Shown here in pieces: positions 16,418 to 25,339 of a stretch of DNA of 64,000 bases. Every line of letters begins with the position of its first letter. The stretch's first letter is position 1. A model generated the notes under the pieces. That model did no database searches. It worked only from the letters and a program-made list of their open reading frames with translations, and was not told where the DNA came from. The position numbers and the translations under genes are program-made. Where the stretch lies: contig NZ_RCVJ01000105.1 of assembly GCF_003667505.1 (NCBI RefSeq), forward strand, positions 62,001 through 126,000, read 5' to 3'. Origin of the DNA: Micromonospora sp. BL4 (lineage in GTDB: Bacteria > Actinomycetota > Actinomycetes > Mycobacteriales > Micromonosporaceae).

Positions 16418-16487
16418 CCGGCGGCGCGACTCGGGGCGGAGTACGGATACCGACCCGACAACTCGGACAGCTGCCTACGATTCGGGT

Positions 16488-16868
16488 GTGACCGAGGTGA
16501 CGGAGAGGTTCTTCGCATCACTGCCGGCGCGCGCCCCCGAGGTCCTCGGTGGTCTGGCAGACGGGACCCTTCAGATCGAGCTCACCACCGGCGACCTGAC
16601 CGAGCACTGGCTGGTCCGGATGCGGCCGGGATTTGTCCAGGTCGGCCGGCACCGGGGGCCGGCCGACGCCATCTGGTACAGCAGCGCCGTCCTGTTCGAC
16701 CGGCTGGTGACGGGCGAGGCCCAGGGGGTCGCGGCGGTACTGCGCAACGAGAGCACGTTCAGCGGAAACGTGGTGCTCTTCCTGGCCTTTCGCCGGTTCT
16801 TCCCGGACCCGCCGGGCACCCGCGACCCGCGCGAGGTGGCCCGGGAGCAGGCCGGGCGGCGGGCGTGA
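16488..16868 (+). CDS. SCP2 sterol-binding-domain-like protein
   Basis: A 126-residue alpha/beta protein with an SCP2-like pattern (GTLQIEL...HWLVRMRPGFVQV...ADAIWYSSAVLFDRLVTGE), expected to hold a hydrophobic ligand. Leaderless GTG at 16488 with TACGAT 6 nt upstream. It overlaps the following glycogen-debranching-like gene by 4 nt (GTGA), so the two are co-translated. Function in this pairing unknown. Confidence 0.72.
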   Translation: MTEVTERFFASLPARAPEVLGGLADGTLQIELTTGDLTEHWLVRMRPGFVQVGRHRGPADAIWYSSAVLFDRLVTGEAQGVAAVLRNESTFSGNVVLFLAFRRFFPDPPGTRDPREVAREQAGRRA

Positions 16869-18916
16869 AGGATCTGGTCAGCATCCTGGACGGCAACACC
16901 TTCCTGGTCAGCGACCGGACGGGAGACATCGAGCCGTCCTACGACTTCCCGACCGGGCTGTTCTCCTTCGACACGCGTTTCCTGTCCAACTGGGTGCTGA
17001 CCCTGGACGGCGAGCGGCTGCACGCCCTCTCGATGGACGACGCCGAGTCGTACCGGACCCGGTTCTTCCTGGCCCCCGGTGAACCGACGCACTACCTGGA
17101 CGCCAAGGCGTCGGTGATTCGCAACCGGGCGATCGTGGGCAGCTTCCAGGAGCAGCTGACTGTCCTCAACCATGCTGGCGAGGAGGTCGAGTTCACCGTC
17201 CGGATCGAGATGGCGGCCGACTTCGCCGACCTGTTCGAGATCAAGAACGCCCGGCAGAAGCGGGGGCGGACGACCGTCTCGACTGCCGACAACGAGCTGC
17301 GGCTGACCTACCGACGGGAGGCGTTCCACCGCGAGACGGTGATCAATTCGAGTGCACCGGCATCGGTCGACGCCTCCGGGATGACCTTCCAGATCCGGGT
17401 GCCGCCGAACAGCGAATGGACCACCACCCTGCACGTGTCCACCATCGTCTACGGGGCCCGGGGGGAGGACATCCGGGCCACCCTGCCGTACGGCGGCAGC
17501 CGTAGCGCGGACGCCATCCGCGCCGAGCAGCAGGAGCTGATCGACCGCGCGCCGAAGCTCGGCTGCGACTGCGAGCCGTTGGCCGGGGCGTACCGGCGCA
17601 GCCTCAACGACCTGGCCGCGCTGCGCTACGAGTCGATCGCCCTGGGCGTGCGGCTGCTCGCCGCCGGGCTGCCCTGGTTCATGACCCTGTTCGGCCGGGA
17701 CAGCATCATCACCTCGTTGCAGGTGCTGCCGTTCCTGCCGGAGCTGATCCCGCCGACCATCGTGATGCTGGCCGGTTTGCAGGGGCACCGGGTGGACGAC
17801 TTCCGCGACGAGGAGCCGGGCAAGATCCTGCACGAGCTGCGGTACGGGGAGACCGCCGGTTTCGAGGAGCAGCCACACTCGCCGTACTACGGGTCGGCCG
17901 ACTCGACGCCGCTGTTCATCATCCTGCTCGACGAGTACGAGCGCTGGACCGGCGACACCCAACTGGTCCGGCGGTTGGAACCGCACGTGCGAGCGGCGCT
18001 GCGGTGGATCGACACCTACGGCGATCTGCTCGGCACCGGCTACCTCTGGTATCAGACCCGCAACCCGGAGACCGGCCTGCAGAACCAGTGCTGGAAGGAT
18101 TCCTGGGACGGCATCTCGTACGCCGACGGTCGGATGCCCGGCTTCCCCCGAGCCACCTGCGAGATGCAGGGCTACGCGTACGACGCGAAGATCCGGGCCG
18201 CCCGGTTGGCCCGGACGTTCTGGGGAGACCCGGCCTACGCCGACCGGCTGGAGCGGGAGGCGGCCGCCCTCAAGCAGCGGTTCAACCACGACTTCTGGAT
18301 CGCCGACCGCGAGTACTACGCGCTCGCCCTGGACGCCGACGGCCGGCAGGTCGACGCGCTGTCGTCGAACATCGGGCACCTGCTCTGGAGCGGCATCGTC
18401 GACGAGTCCCGGGCCGGCAAGGTGGTCGAGCACCTGCTCGGGCCGCGACTGTTCTCCGGCTGGGGGGTGCGGACCCTCGCCGAGGACCAGAGCCGGTACA
18501 ACCCGATCGGCTACCACGTGGGCACCGTCTGGCCGTTCGACAACTCGATCATCGCCTGGGGCCTGTGGCGGTACGGCTTCCGCGAAGAGGCCGGGCAGAT
18601 CTGCGACGCGATGCTGGCCGCCTCCCGCTACTTCGGCGGACGGCTGCCGGAGGCGTTCGCCGGCTACGCCCGTAATCTCACCGACTATCCGGTGGAGTAT
18701 CCGACCGCGTGCAGCCCGCAGGCCTGGTCGACCGGCACCCCGTTGCTGCTGCTGCGCGTGATGCTGGGGCTGGAGCCGCAGGGCGAACATCTGATCATCG
18801 ATCCGGCCGTACCAGCGGGAATGGGCCGGATCGAGTTGCTGGACATTCCCGGCCGGTGGGGCCGGGTCGACGCGCTGGGCCGCAGTCGCGACCCGGAGGA
18901 GCCGCTGGGCCGGTGA
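16865..18916 (+). CDS. Glycogen debranching-type glycosidase (GDE N-terminal plus (alpha/alpha)6 domain)
   Basis: A 683-residue protein. Residues 1-210 match the N-terminal domain of bacterial glycogen-debranching proteins (LVSILDGNTFLVSDRTGDI, then DTRFLSNW). Residues 250-660 form a helical-barrel glycosidase region with FMTLFGRDSIITSLQ, LWYQTRNPETGLQNQCWKDSWDG, NIGHLLWSGI and GTVWPFDNSII. Cytoplasmic, with no signal peptide. Likely trims alpha-glucan branches; exact specificity not provable. GTG start overlaps the SCP2 stop. Confidence 0.85.
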   Translation: MKDLVSILDGNTFLVSDRTGDIEPSYDFPTGLFSFDTRFLSNWVLTLDGERLHALSMDDAESYRTRFFLAPGEPTHYLDAKASVIRNRAIVGSFQEQLTVLNHAGEEVEFTVRIEMAADFADLFEIKNARQKRGRTTVSTADNELRLTYRREAFHRETVINSSAPASVDASGMTFQIRVPPNSEWTTTLHVSTIVYGARGEDIRATLPYGGSRSADAIRAEQQELIDRAPKLGCDCEPLAGAYRRSLNDLAALRYESIALGVRLLAAGLPWFMTLFGRDSIITSLQVLPFLPELIPPTIVMLAGLQGHRVDDFRDEEPGKILHELRYGETAGFEEQPHSPYYGSADSTPLFIILLDEYERWTGDTQLVRRLEPHVRAALRWIDTYGDLLGTGYLWYQTRNPETGLQNQCWKDSWDGISYADGRMPGFPRATCEMQGYAYDAKIRAARLARTFWGDPAYADRLEREAAALKQRFNHDFWIADREYYALALDADGRQVDALSSNIGHLLWSGIVDESRAGKVVEHLLGPRLFSGWGVRTLAEDQSRYNPIGYHVGTVWPFDNSIIAWGLWRYGFREEAGQICDAMLAASRYFGGRLPEAFAGYARNLTDYPVEYPTACSPQAWSTGTPLLLLRVMLGLEPQGEHLIIDPAVPAGMGRIELLDIPGRWGRVDALGRSRDPEEPLGR

Positions 18917-18934
18917 CCCTGGCGAACGCCGGGC

Positions 18935-19795
18935 TCAGTCGGGGCAACCCACGGTGGCGGCCAGCCGGGCGGCGTCCGGGGTGAGGTCGGCCAGCACCGT
19001 GACCGGGCCGGCGCGGTACGCGTACACCGGGGGGTCGTCCAGCAGCGGGGCATCGCCGGCCAACGAGGTGAGCCCGCCCGCGGAGCCGGCCGCGCCGGGG
19101 CCGGGGGTGGACCGCGCGGTACGGGCCAGCACGCCGCCCGGGCAGGGCGCGGTGACCACCTCCGGCGCGGCATCGGCGGGCCGACCGAGCGCTCGAAGCG
19201 CGGCCGTCAGGGCGGCGGCCTCCGGCCCGGCGTCGGTGACCGGCGACGGGGCGTAGCCGGAGCCGACCGGCCGGCAGCCGGTGTCGACGGTCAGGCGGAT
19301 CCGACCGTCCCCGGTCGGCCGGCCCTCGACGGCGACGAACTCCCCGGCGTCGGCGCGCAGCTCCGGGCCGTCCAGCCCGGGCCCGACCCCGGCCTGCCAG
19401 CTCGTGGGGAGTCGATCGGCGATCCCGGACAGCACGTCCCGCTCGGTGCCGACGGCCGCGAGCACACCGACCTCACGCCGCAGCCGGGCGCCGTCGGCGA
19501 ACGGGGTGACGCGGCAGCCCGACTCGACCCGCGCCGGCCCCAGCTCCAGCAGCCCGGCCGCGCCGGACGCCCGGGCCAGTTCCCCGACCGCCCGGTCGAC
19601 CACCGGACCGGCCTGGTCGAGGGAGCGCTGCTCGCGCACGGTCGGTGGGTCGTCGCGGACCGACGTCCAGACGAGCACGGTCAGCAGTACGGCCCAGACC
19701 GCGGTCGCGACCAGCAGCCAGCGCCGCCGCCGGGCAGGTGCCGGGGCGGCGGGACCGGTCGACGGGGTCCACCCCGTCCGGACAGCTCCGCTCAC
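18935..19795 (-). CDS. Membrane-anchored protein of unknown function
   Basis: A 286-residue protein with a short Pro/Arg-rich cytoplasmic start, one transmembrane helix (about 27-46, WLLVATAVWAVLLTVLVW) and a 240-residue Gly/Ala/Val-rich extracytoplasmic domain with four Cys that could form two disulfides. I recognise no family. It lies 58 nt after the atypical winged-helix regulator on the same strand, and the large secreted protease is divergent from both, so the three may form one functional group (inference). Confidence 0.68.
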   Translation of the reverse strand: MSGAVRTGWTPSTGPAAPAPARRRRWLLVATAVWAVLLTVLVWTSVRDDPPTVREQRSLDQAGPVVDRAVGELARASGAAGLLELGPARVESGCRVTPFADGARLRREVGVLAAVGTERDVLSGIADRLPTSWQAGVGPGLDGPELRADAGEFVAVEGRPTGDGRIRLTVDTGCRPVGSGYAPSPVTDAGPEAAALTAALRALGRPADAAPEVVTAPCPGGVLARTARSTPGPGAAGSAGGLTSLAGDAPLLDDPPVYAYRAGPVTVLADLTPDAARLAATVGCPD

Positions 19796-19853
19796 GCGGC
19801 CATGGTGTCACGGGCGGCCCGGCGGCGATCGGCGGCGTCGGGCGCACCCACGG

Positions 19854-20366
19854 TCAGGCGGTCCGCGGCGGCGGATCGATGCGGTAGCCGACCCCCCGTA
19901 CGGTGTGTACCCGCGGCCCACCCGGCAGGCTGCGCAACTTGTGCCGGAGACGCTTGACGGCGGAGTGCAGGATCGCGGTGTCGCCCAGGTACGCGCCGTT
20001 CCAGACGGCGGCGAAGAGCTGTTCGTAGCTCCACACCACCAGCGGCGGCCCGATCAGCCGGGCGAGCAACTCCCGCTCGGTGCGGGTGAGCGGGAGCGGA
20101 TCGCCGCGCCAGGTGACGAGGTGCCCGGCACGGTCGACGACCAGCTCACCCCAGCTGATCAGCCCGTGCCGGGCCGGGGGTGGGTCGACCGGCGCGACGG
20201 CCAGAGCCGTGTCCTCCGGTGGCGACGGGAACAACATCGCGCGCAGCTCGTCCAGGTCGGCGCAGCTCACCACCGGGCCGACCCCGTCGAGCTGGCGCAC
20301 CACCCGCTGCCGCATCGCGACATCGGCACTCACGCAGACGACGATCGGGACCTCTTCACCGGACAC
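19854..20366 (-). CDS. OmpR-type winged-helix regulator with degenerate receiver
   Basis: A 170-residue protein. The C-terminal 100 residues are a Trans_reg_C winged helix (LTRTERELLARLIGP, then YLGDTAILHSAVKRLRHKLRSLPG and VHTVRGVGYRI). The N-terminal 60 residues have the length of a shortened receiver but lack the acidic pair and a clear phospho-acceptor Asp; no kinase is adjacent. The GTG at 20366 follows SD GGAGG and a TACGGT box (20386-20391); a longer in-frame ATG at 20453 would run through that promoter. Control of the protease by it is inferred from the divergent layout. Confidence 0.75.
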   Translation of the reverse strand: MSGEEVPIVVCVSADVAMRQRVVRQLDGVGPVVSCADLDELRAMLFPSPPEDTALAVAPVDPPPARHGLISWGELVVDRAGHLVTWRGDPLPLTRTERELLARLIGPPLVVWSYEQLFAAVWNGAYLGDTAILHSAVKRLRHKLRSLPGGPRVHTVRGVGYRIDPPPRTA

Positions 20367-20415
20367 GCAGCCTCCACCCGCACCAACCGTATTGAGCGTG
20401 ACTTCCACCGAAGAT

Positions 20416-20476
20416 AGTGACGTATACCGATGGGTTGTGGGGGGCGGACCCACAGTCAGGAATACGCCACGTCACT
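20416..20476. promoter_or_regulatory. Regulator-protease intergenic region with AGTGACGT/ACGTCACT repeats
   Basis: The 200-bp gap (20367-20566) is AT-richer than its flanks. It contains a perfect 8-bp inverted repeat, AGTGACGT (20416-20423) and ACGTCACT (20469-20476), plus TATGCA near 20498 as a possible protease -10. This is a reasonable place for the divergent regulator to act on both genes. No defined -35/-10 pair could be assigned. Confidence 0.4.
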
Positions 20477-20566
20477 GACCAGGCACCGACCGACGTTATG
20501 CATTGAGCACCGTCAGCGTGGTGCGTCGTCCCGGACAGATCGGGACCCGTGACGTGGGGAGGAAAA

Positions 20567-23500
20567 GTGTTCCGACCATCATCCATCAGGTCCGCTCTCC
20601 GGCGGACCGCCGTGGCCTGCACAGCGGTCCTGCTGGGCCTGACCGCCCAGCCCGCGGTCGCCGCCCCGGCCCCGCCCGCCCCGGCCCGGGCCAGTGTGGA
20701 TCAGCGGCTGCTCCGCCAGCTCGACGCGACGGGCAGCGCGAGCTTCCTGGTCTACCTGCGGGACACCGCACCGGTGGCACAGACCGCCAAGCTGCCCGAC
20801 CCGGACGACCGGGCCCGGGAGGTGCACCGGCTGCTCACCACGACCGCCGAGCGCACCCAGCGCGACCTGCGCTCGCTGCTGACGACCCGCAAGGCGCCGC
20901 ACACCGCCTACTGGATCGCCAACGCGGTGCGGGTGACCGGCAAGCGCAAGCTGGTCGAGGAGATCGCCAAGCGCCCCGAGGTGGCCCGGATCGAACCCGT
21001 CCGCAGCTACCCGCTGGTGCGCCCGACCCCGGCCGCCGGCAGTCGCGCCGGCACCAACGGCGCCGAGTGGGGCCTTGCCAACATCAACGCGCCGCAGGTG
21101 TGGAGCGAGTTCGGCGACCGCGGCGAGGGCGTGGTGGTCGCCAGCATCGACAGCGGAGTCCAGTACGACCACCCGGCGCTGGTCGGGGCGTACCGGGGCA
21201 ACCTCGGCGGCGGCACGTTCGACCACGACTACAACTGGTACGACCCGGCCGAGGTCTGCCCGAGCGCGGCACCCTGCGACAACAACGACCACGGCACCCA
21301 CACCACGGGGACGATGGTCGGCGACGACGGCGCCGGCAACCAGATCGGCGTCGCCCCGGGCGCCCGATGGATCGCCGCGAAGGGCTGCGAGAGCACCTCC
21401 TGCTCCGACGCGTCCCTGCTCGCCGCCGGCCAGTGGGTCCTGGCCCCGACCGACCTGGCCGGGCAGAACCCCCGCCCCGACCTGCGCCCCGACGTGGTGA
21501 ACAACTCCTGGGGCGGCGCCGGCGGTGACCCGTGGTACCAGCAGACCGTCGCGGCCTGGCGGGCGGCCGGCATGTTCCCGGTCTTCTCCGCGGGCAACGA
21601 CGGGCCCGCCTGCGGCAGCGCCGGTTCCCCCGGCGACAACCCCGGCGCGTACGCGGTCGGCTCGTACGACGTCGACAACGCCATTTCCGACTTCTCCGGT
21701 CGCGGCGACGCCACCGACCCGAACGCCTACAAGCCGAACGTCGCCGCCCCGGGCAGCAACGTGCGATCGAGCGTCCCGGGCAACGGGTACGCCGCCTTCG
21801 ACGGCACCTCGATGGCCGCGCCGCACGTCTCCGGCACGGTCGCGCTCGTCTGGTCCGCGGCACCGAGCCTGAAGGGCGACATCGCCGCCACCGAAGAGCT
21901 GCTGGACCGGACCGCCCGCGACGTCGACGCCATCACCTGCGGGGGCACCGCCGCCGACAACAACGTCTTCGGCGCGGGGCGGCTGGACGCGTACGCGGCG
22001 GTGCGGACCGCCCCGCGCGGCCCGGTCGGTCGGCTGGTGGGCGTCGTGAGCGCAGCGGCCGACGGCGACCCGATCGCCGGCGCGACCGTCGGCGACGGCA
22101 CCCGCAGCGTCACCACCGGCCCGGACGGTCGGTACGCGCTCACCGTGCCGGCCGGCGAGGCCACGGTCACCGTCAGCGCGTACGGCTACGCCGGGCAATC
22201 GACCACCGTCACCGTCGCCGAGGGCGGCGCGGTCACCCGGGACTTCGCCCTCGTGGCGAACCCGACGGTCACGGTCAGCGGCCGGGTCACCGACGGCTCG
22301 GGACACGGTTGGCCGCTCTACGCCCGGATCGAGGTCGCCGGCCGGCCCGGCGGCCCGGTCTTCACCGATCCGGCCACCGGGCGGTACTCGGTCACCGTCC
22401 CGGGCAACACCGGGCACCGGCTCACCGTGGCCGTCCGCTACCCCGGCTACCGGGAGGTCACCCGGGACGTGGTGGTGGGAGACGGGCCGGTGACGGCCGA
22501 CTTCGCGGTGCCGGTCGAGCCGGCCTGCACCGCGCCCGGGTACACCGGCAGCTTCGGTACGCCGCTGCTGAGCGAGAGCTTCGACGGCACCGACGCCCCG
22601 TCCGGCTGGACGGTGCGCAACCGCACCGGGGACGGTGGCTGGACCTTCAACGACCTCGGCGAACGGGGCAACCTCACCGGGGGCACCGGCGCATTCGCGG
22701 TCGTCGACAGCGATCGGCTCGGCTCCGGCAGGACCCAGGACACCGACCTGGTGACTCCGACGCTCGACCTGAGCGCCGCCCCGGCGCCGGTGCTGCGCTT
22801 CCGCAGCGACTGGCGCGCGGTCGGCATCAGTGACACCGCCGACGTGGACGTCTCCACCGACCGCGGCAGCACCTGGACCACCGTCTGGCACCAGACCAGC
22901 AGCCGACGGGGGCCGCGGGTCGAGGAGGTGCCGCTGGGCCCGGCGGCCGGCGCGTCCGGCGTCCAGGTCCGGTTCCGCTTCCACGGCACCTTCGCCTGGT
23001 GGTGGGAGGTGGACGACGTGCAGGTGGTCAACCGCGACTGCGCAGCCTCGCCCGGCGGGTTGGTCCTCGGTACGACCACCGACCGCAACACCGGCACGCC
23101 TCTCAACGGGGTCACGGTGGAGAGCGCCGACCGGTCGGAGGACCGTGGGATGTCGGCGGCGACGCCGGAGGACCCGGACCTGCCGGACGGCTTCTTCTGG
23201 CTCTACTCGGGGCTGACCGGGGCGCGCCCGTTCACCGCCAGCCGACCCCCGTACCGGGCGGTGACGAAGACCGTGACCGTGGTGGCCGACGACGCCCGCC
23301 GGGTGGACCTCTCGTTGACCGCCGGGCGGCTCGCCGTCACTCCGGCCGGCGTCGAGTCGTACCAGCCGTACGGCAGCACCCGGACCACGAAGGTGACGGT
23401 GCGCAACACCGGCACGGCGGCCGCCACCGTCGACCTGGTGGAACGCGACGGGCGGTTCCAGCCGCTGTCCAGGGCCGGCGCTCCGCTGCGGGAGCAGAAA

Positions 23501-24946
23501 ATGAAGGGAATCAGCAAGGCCCGGACCGGCGGCGCGTACGGCGGGGCGGACCCCGAGGCCGCGCCACGGGCGGAGGACGCCTGGGCCGGAATCGCCGACC
23601 TGCCGGCGGCGATCTACGACAACGCGGCGGCCAACCTGGACGGCATGGTCTACTCCGTCGGCGGTGGTGGCGGCACCGGCCTGGAGCGCAAGGCCTGGCG
23701 GTACGACCCCGCCGTGGACGCCTGGTCCGCGCTGCCCGACCTGCCGACCGCCCGGTCCAAGCCGATGGCGGCCGCGGTGGGCGGCAAGCTGTACGTGCTC
23801 GGCGGCTGGGACCCCGATGAGGACACGGTCGCCTCGGTGGACGTGTTCGACCCGACTGCCGGCAGTTGGCGCACCGTGCCGGGGGCGACCAACCCGTTCC
23901 CGGCGGCGGCGGCCGGTCAGGCGGTGGCCGGCGGGAAGGTGTACCTGGTCGGCGGTTGCCTCGACGGCGCCTGCACCGACTCGGACCGGCTGGTCGTCTT
24001 CGACCCGGCGACCGGCGCGTTCCGCACCGGCGCGTCCTACCCGCACCGGGTCTCCTGGCTCTCCTGCGGCGGCATCGGCAGCGCGGTGTACTGCGCCGGC
24101 GGCACGGGCAGCACCGAGTACACCGACGCCTACCGGTACGACCCGGCGGCGGACGCGTGGAGCCCGCTGCCGAACCTGCCCGTGGACCTGTGGGGTTCCC
24201 AGTACGCGGCGGCCGGTGGCCTGCTGGTGCTGGCCGGCGGCGTGACCGCGGCGTCGACCGCGGTGACCAACCGGACCATCGCGTACGACCCGGCGGCCGG
24301 CAACTGGCGGGACCTGCCCAACGCCGGGTTCGGTCGGTACCGGGGCGCCGGCGCCTGCGGCGCGTACCGGATCGGCGGCTCGCCGTCCTCGTTCGTCGGG
24401 TCGGCGGACAGCGAGCGACTGCCCGGCCTGGAACTCTGTGCCGGGGAGGCCGACCTGCCCTGGCTGTCCACCGCCCCGAGCAGCTTCACCCTGGCCCCGG
24501 GCGCGTCCCGGACGGTCACCGTCAAGCTGCGCGCCACCGCGGCGGTCGACGTGGCCCAACCGGGCGCCTACGCCGGCGAGTTGGGCGTCGCGTCGGACAC
24601 GCCGTACCCCGTGCCGGCGCTGTCGGTGACGATGAACGTGTCACCGCCGCCCAGCTGGGGCAGGGTCCAGGGCACCGTGACCGGGGTGACCTGCGGCGGC
24701 CTGACCGTCGGGATCCCGGCGACGGTCCGGGTCAACCTGGTCGGCAGCACCACCGGCCACACCCTGACCGCCAACACCCAGGGCAGGTACGCCTGGTGGC
24801 TGCCGAAGGGCCGCTACGAGGTGATCGTGGCCAGGGACGGCTGGGTGCCGGAGGCGCGGCGCACCCGGATCAGGGCGGGCATCGTCGACACGCTCGACTT
24901 CGAACTCGACCCGGTCTCGTCCTGCACGAGAGCCACCGGCATCTGA
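20567..24946 (+). CDS. Large secreted subtilisin-like protease with Kelch propeller and repeat domains
   Basis: A 1459-residue S8 peptidase. Order: signal peptide (1-34, basic start, AQPAVAA cleavage region); I9-like propeptide (about 40-150); catalytic domain with Asp195 (IDSGVQ), His242 (DHGTHT) and Ser415 (GTSMAAPH); two carboxypeptidase-regulatory-like beta domains (about 485-650); a jellyroll/MAM-like module (about 660-825); another beta domain; a Kelch-type six-bladed propeller (about 1010-1285, repeats ending YVLGG, YLVGG, YCAGG); a C-terminal beta domain. The GTG at 20567 has SD GGGGAGG. No LPxTG or membrane anchor is seen, so it is probably released. Substrate unknown. Confidence 0.88.
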   Translation: MFRPSSIRSALRRTAVACTAVLLGLTAQPAVAAPAPPAPARASVDQRLLRQLDATGSASFLVYLRDTAPVAQTAKLPDPDDRAREVHRLLTTTAERTQRDLRSLLTTRKAPHTAYWIANAVRVTGKRKLVEEIAKRPEVARIEPVRSYPLVRPTPAAGSRAGTNGAEWGLANINAPQVWSEFGDRGEGVVVASIDSGVQYDHPALVGAYRGNLGGGTFDHDYNWYDPAEVCPSAAPCDNNDHGTHTTGTMVGDDGAGNQIGVAPGARWIAAKGCESTSCSDASLLAAGQWVLAPTDLAGQNPRPDLRPDVVNNSWGGAGGDPWYQQTVAAWRAAGMFPVFSAGNDGPACGSAGSPGDNPGAYAVGSYDVDNAISDFSGRGDATDPNAYKPNVAAPGSNVRSSVPGNGYAAFDGTSMAAPHVSGTVALVWSAAPSLKGDIAATEELLDRTARDVDAITCGGTAADNNVFGAGRLDAYAAVRTAPRGPVGRLVGVVSAAADGDPIAGATVGDGTRSVTTGPDGRYALTVPAGEATVTVSAYGYAGQSTTVTVAEGGAVTRDFALVANPTVTVSGRVTDGSGHGWPLYARIEVAGRPGGPVFTDPATGRYSVTVPGNTGHRLTVAVRYPGYREVTRDVVVGDGPVTADFAVPVEPACTAPGYTGSFGTPLLSESFDGTDAPSGWTVRNRTGDGGWTFNDLGERGNLTGGTGAFAVVDSDRLGSGRTQDTDLVTPTLDLSAAPAPVLRFRSDWRAVGISDTADVDVSTDRGSTWTTVWHQTSSRRGPRVEEVPLGPAAGASGVQVRFRFHGTFAWWWEVDDVQVVNRDCAASPGGLVLGTTTDRNTGTPLNGVTVESADRSEDRGMSAATPEDPDLPDGFFWLYSGLTGARPFTASRPPYRAVTKTVTVVADDARRVDLSLTAGRLAVTPAGVESYQPYGSTRTTKVTVRNTGTAAATVDLVERDGRFQPLSRAGAPLREQKMKGISKARTGGAYGGADPEAAPRAEDAWAGIADLPAAIYDNAAANLDGMVYSVGGGGGTGLERKAWRYDPAVDAWSALPDLPTARSKPMAAAVGGKLYVLGGWDPDEDTVASVDVFDPTAGSWRTVPGATNPFPAAAAGQAVAGGKVYLVGGCLDGACTDSDRLVVFDPATGAFRTGASYPHRVSWLSCGGIGSAVYCAGGTGSTEYTDAYRYDPAADAWSPLPNLPVDLWGSQYAAAGGLLVLAGGVTAASTAVTNRTIAYDPAAGNWRDLPNAGFGRYRGAGACGAYRIGGSPSSFVGSADSERLPGLELCAGEADLPWLSTAPSSFTLAPGASRTVTVKLRATAAVDVAQPGAYAGELGVASDTPYPVPALSVTMNVSPPPSWGRVQGTVTGVTCGGLTVGIPATVRVNLVGSTTGHTLTANTQGRYAWWLPKGRYEVIVARDGWVPEARRTRIRAGIVDTLDFELDPVSSCTRATGI

Positions 24947-24957
24947 TCCGGAAACGG

Positions 24958-24993
24958 CCGGGGCCGGTCACCCGCGAGGGTGACCGGCCCCGG
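24958..24993. terminator. 16-bp perfect hairpin, two-way terminator
   Basis: Arms 24958-24973 and 24978-24993 pair perfectly (core GGGGCCGGTCACC/GGTGACCGGCCCC) around a GCGA tetraloop of the stable GNRA class. It lies between the convergent protease and DUF1416 genes and should end both transcripts. Confidence 0.85.
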
Positions 24994-25013
24994 GCCGATC
25001 AGAGGGTGAGTTG

Positions 25014-25334
25014 TCAGGCGACGGTGACGCTGACCTCGTTGATGCCCCGGCCGGCGGTGACGGCGGTGTCGCCGTTGCCGTGCCGGGAGAGCGCCCGCAG
25101 CGTCCAGGCACCCGGCGCGGCGAAGAACCGGAACTGGCCGGCCGCCGAGGTGACCACCTCGGCCGTGAACTCACCGGTCGAGTCGAGCAGCCGGACGTAC
25201 GCGCCCGGCACGGCCTCGTCGGCCGCCGAGCGGACGACGCCCGTGATCACGGTTTCCTTCTCCAGGTCCAGGCTGGCCGGCAGCGGCGCGGCCTGGTCCG
25301 GTGCAGCGCAACCCGCAGCGGTGGGAGCGGTCAT
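25014..25334 (-). CDS. DUF1416 protein (SseC-like)
   Basis: A 106-residue protein with a short N-terminal part carrying one Cys and a transthyretin/CNA-B-like beta domain (ITGVVRSAADEAVPGAYVRLLDSTGEF, then GQFRFFAAPGAWTLRALSRHG). It follows the sulfurtransferase gene by 5 nt on the same strand, the order known for mycobacterial cysA2-sseC2. Assumed to work in sulfur metabolism by this linkage; biochemical role unknown. Confidence 0.85.
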   Translation of the reverse strand: MTAPTAAGCAAPDQAAPLPASLDLEKETVITGVVRSAADEAVPGAYVRLLDSTGEFTAEVVTSAAGQFRFFAAPGAWTLRALSRHGNGDTAVTAGRGINEVSVTVA

Positions 25335-25339
25335 GGGAA

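Noticed and set aside
16571..18790. 739-codon minus-strand frame opposite the debranching-type gene
   Set aside because: Shadow of the glycosidase; no start signal and no recognisable domain.
20579..24559. 1326-codon open frame on the minus strand opposite the large protease
   Set aside because: In very GC-rich DNA the antisense frame of a long gene stays open because stops are rare. The plus-strand protein has signal peptide, catalytic triad and Kelch repeats; the minus frame gives a low-complexity Gly/Arg/Val-rich product with no SD or -10.
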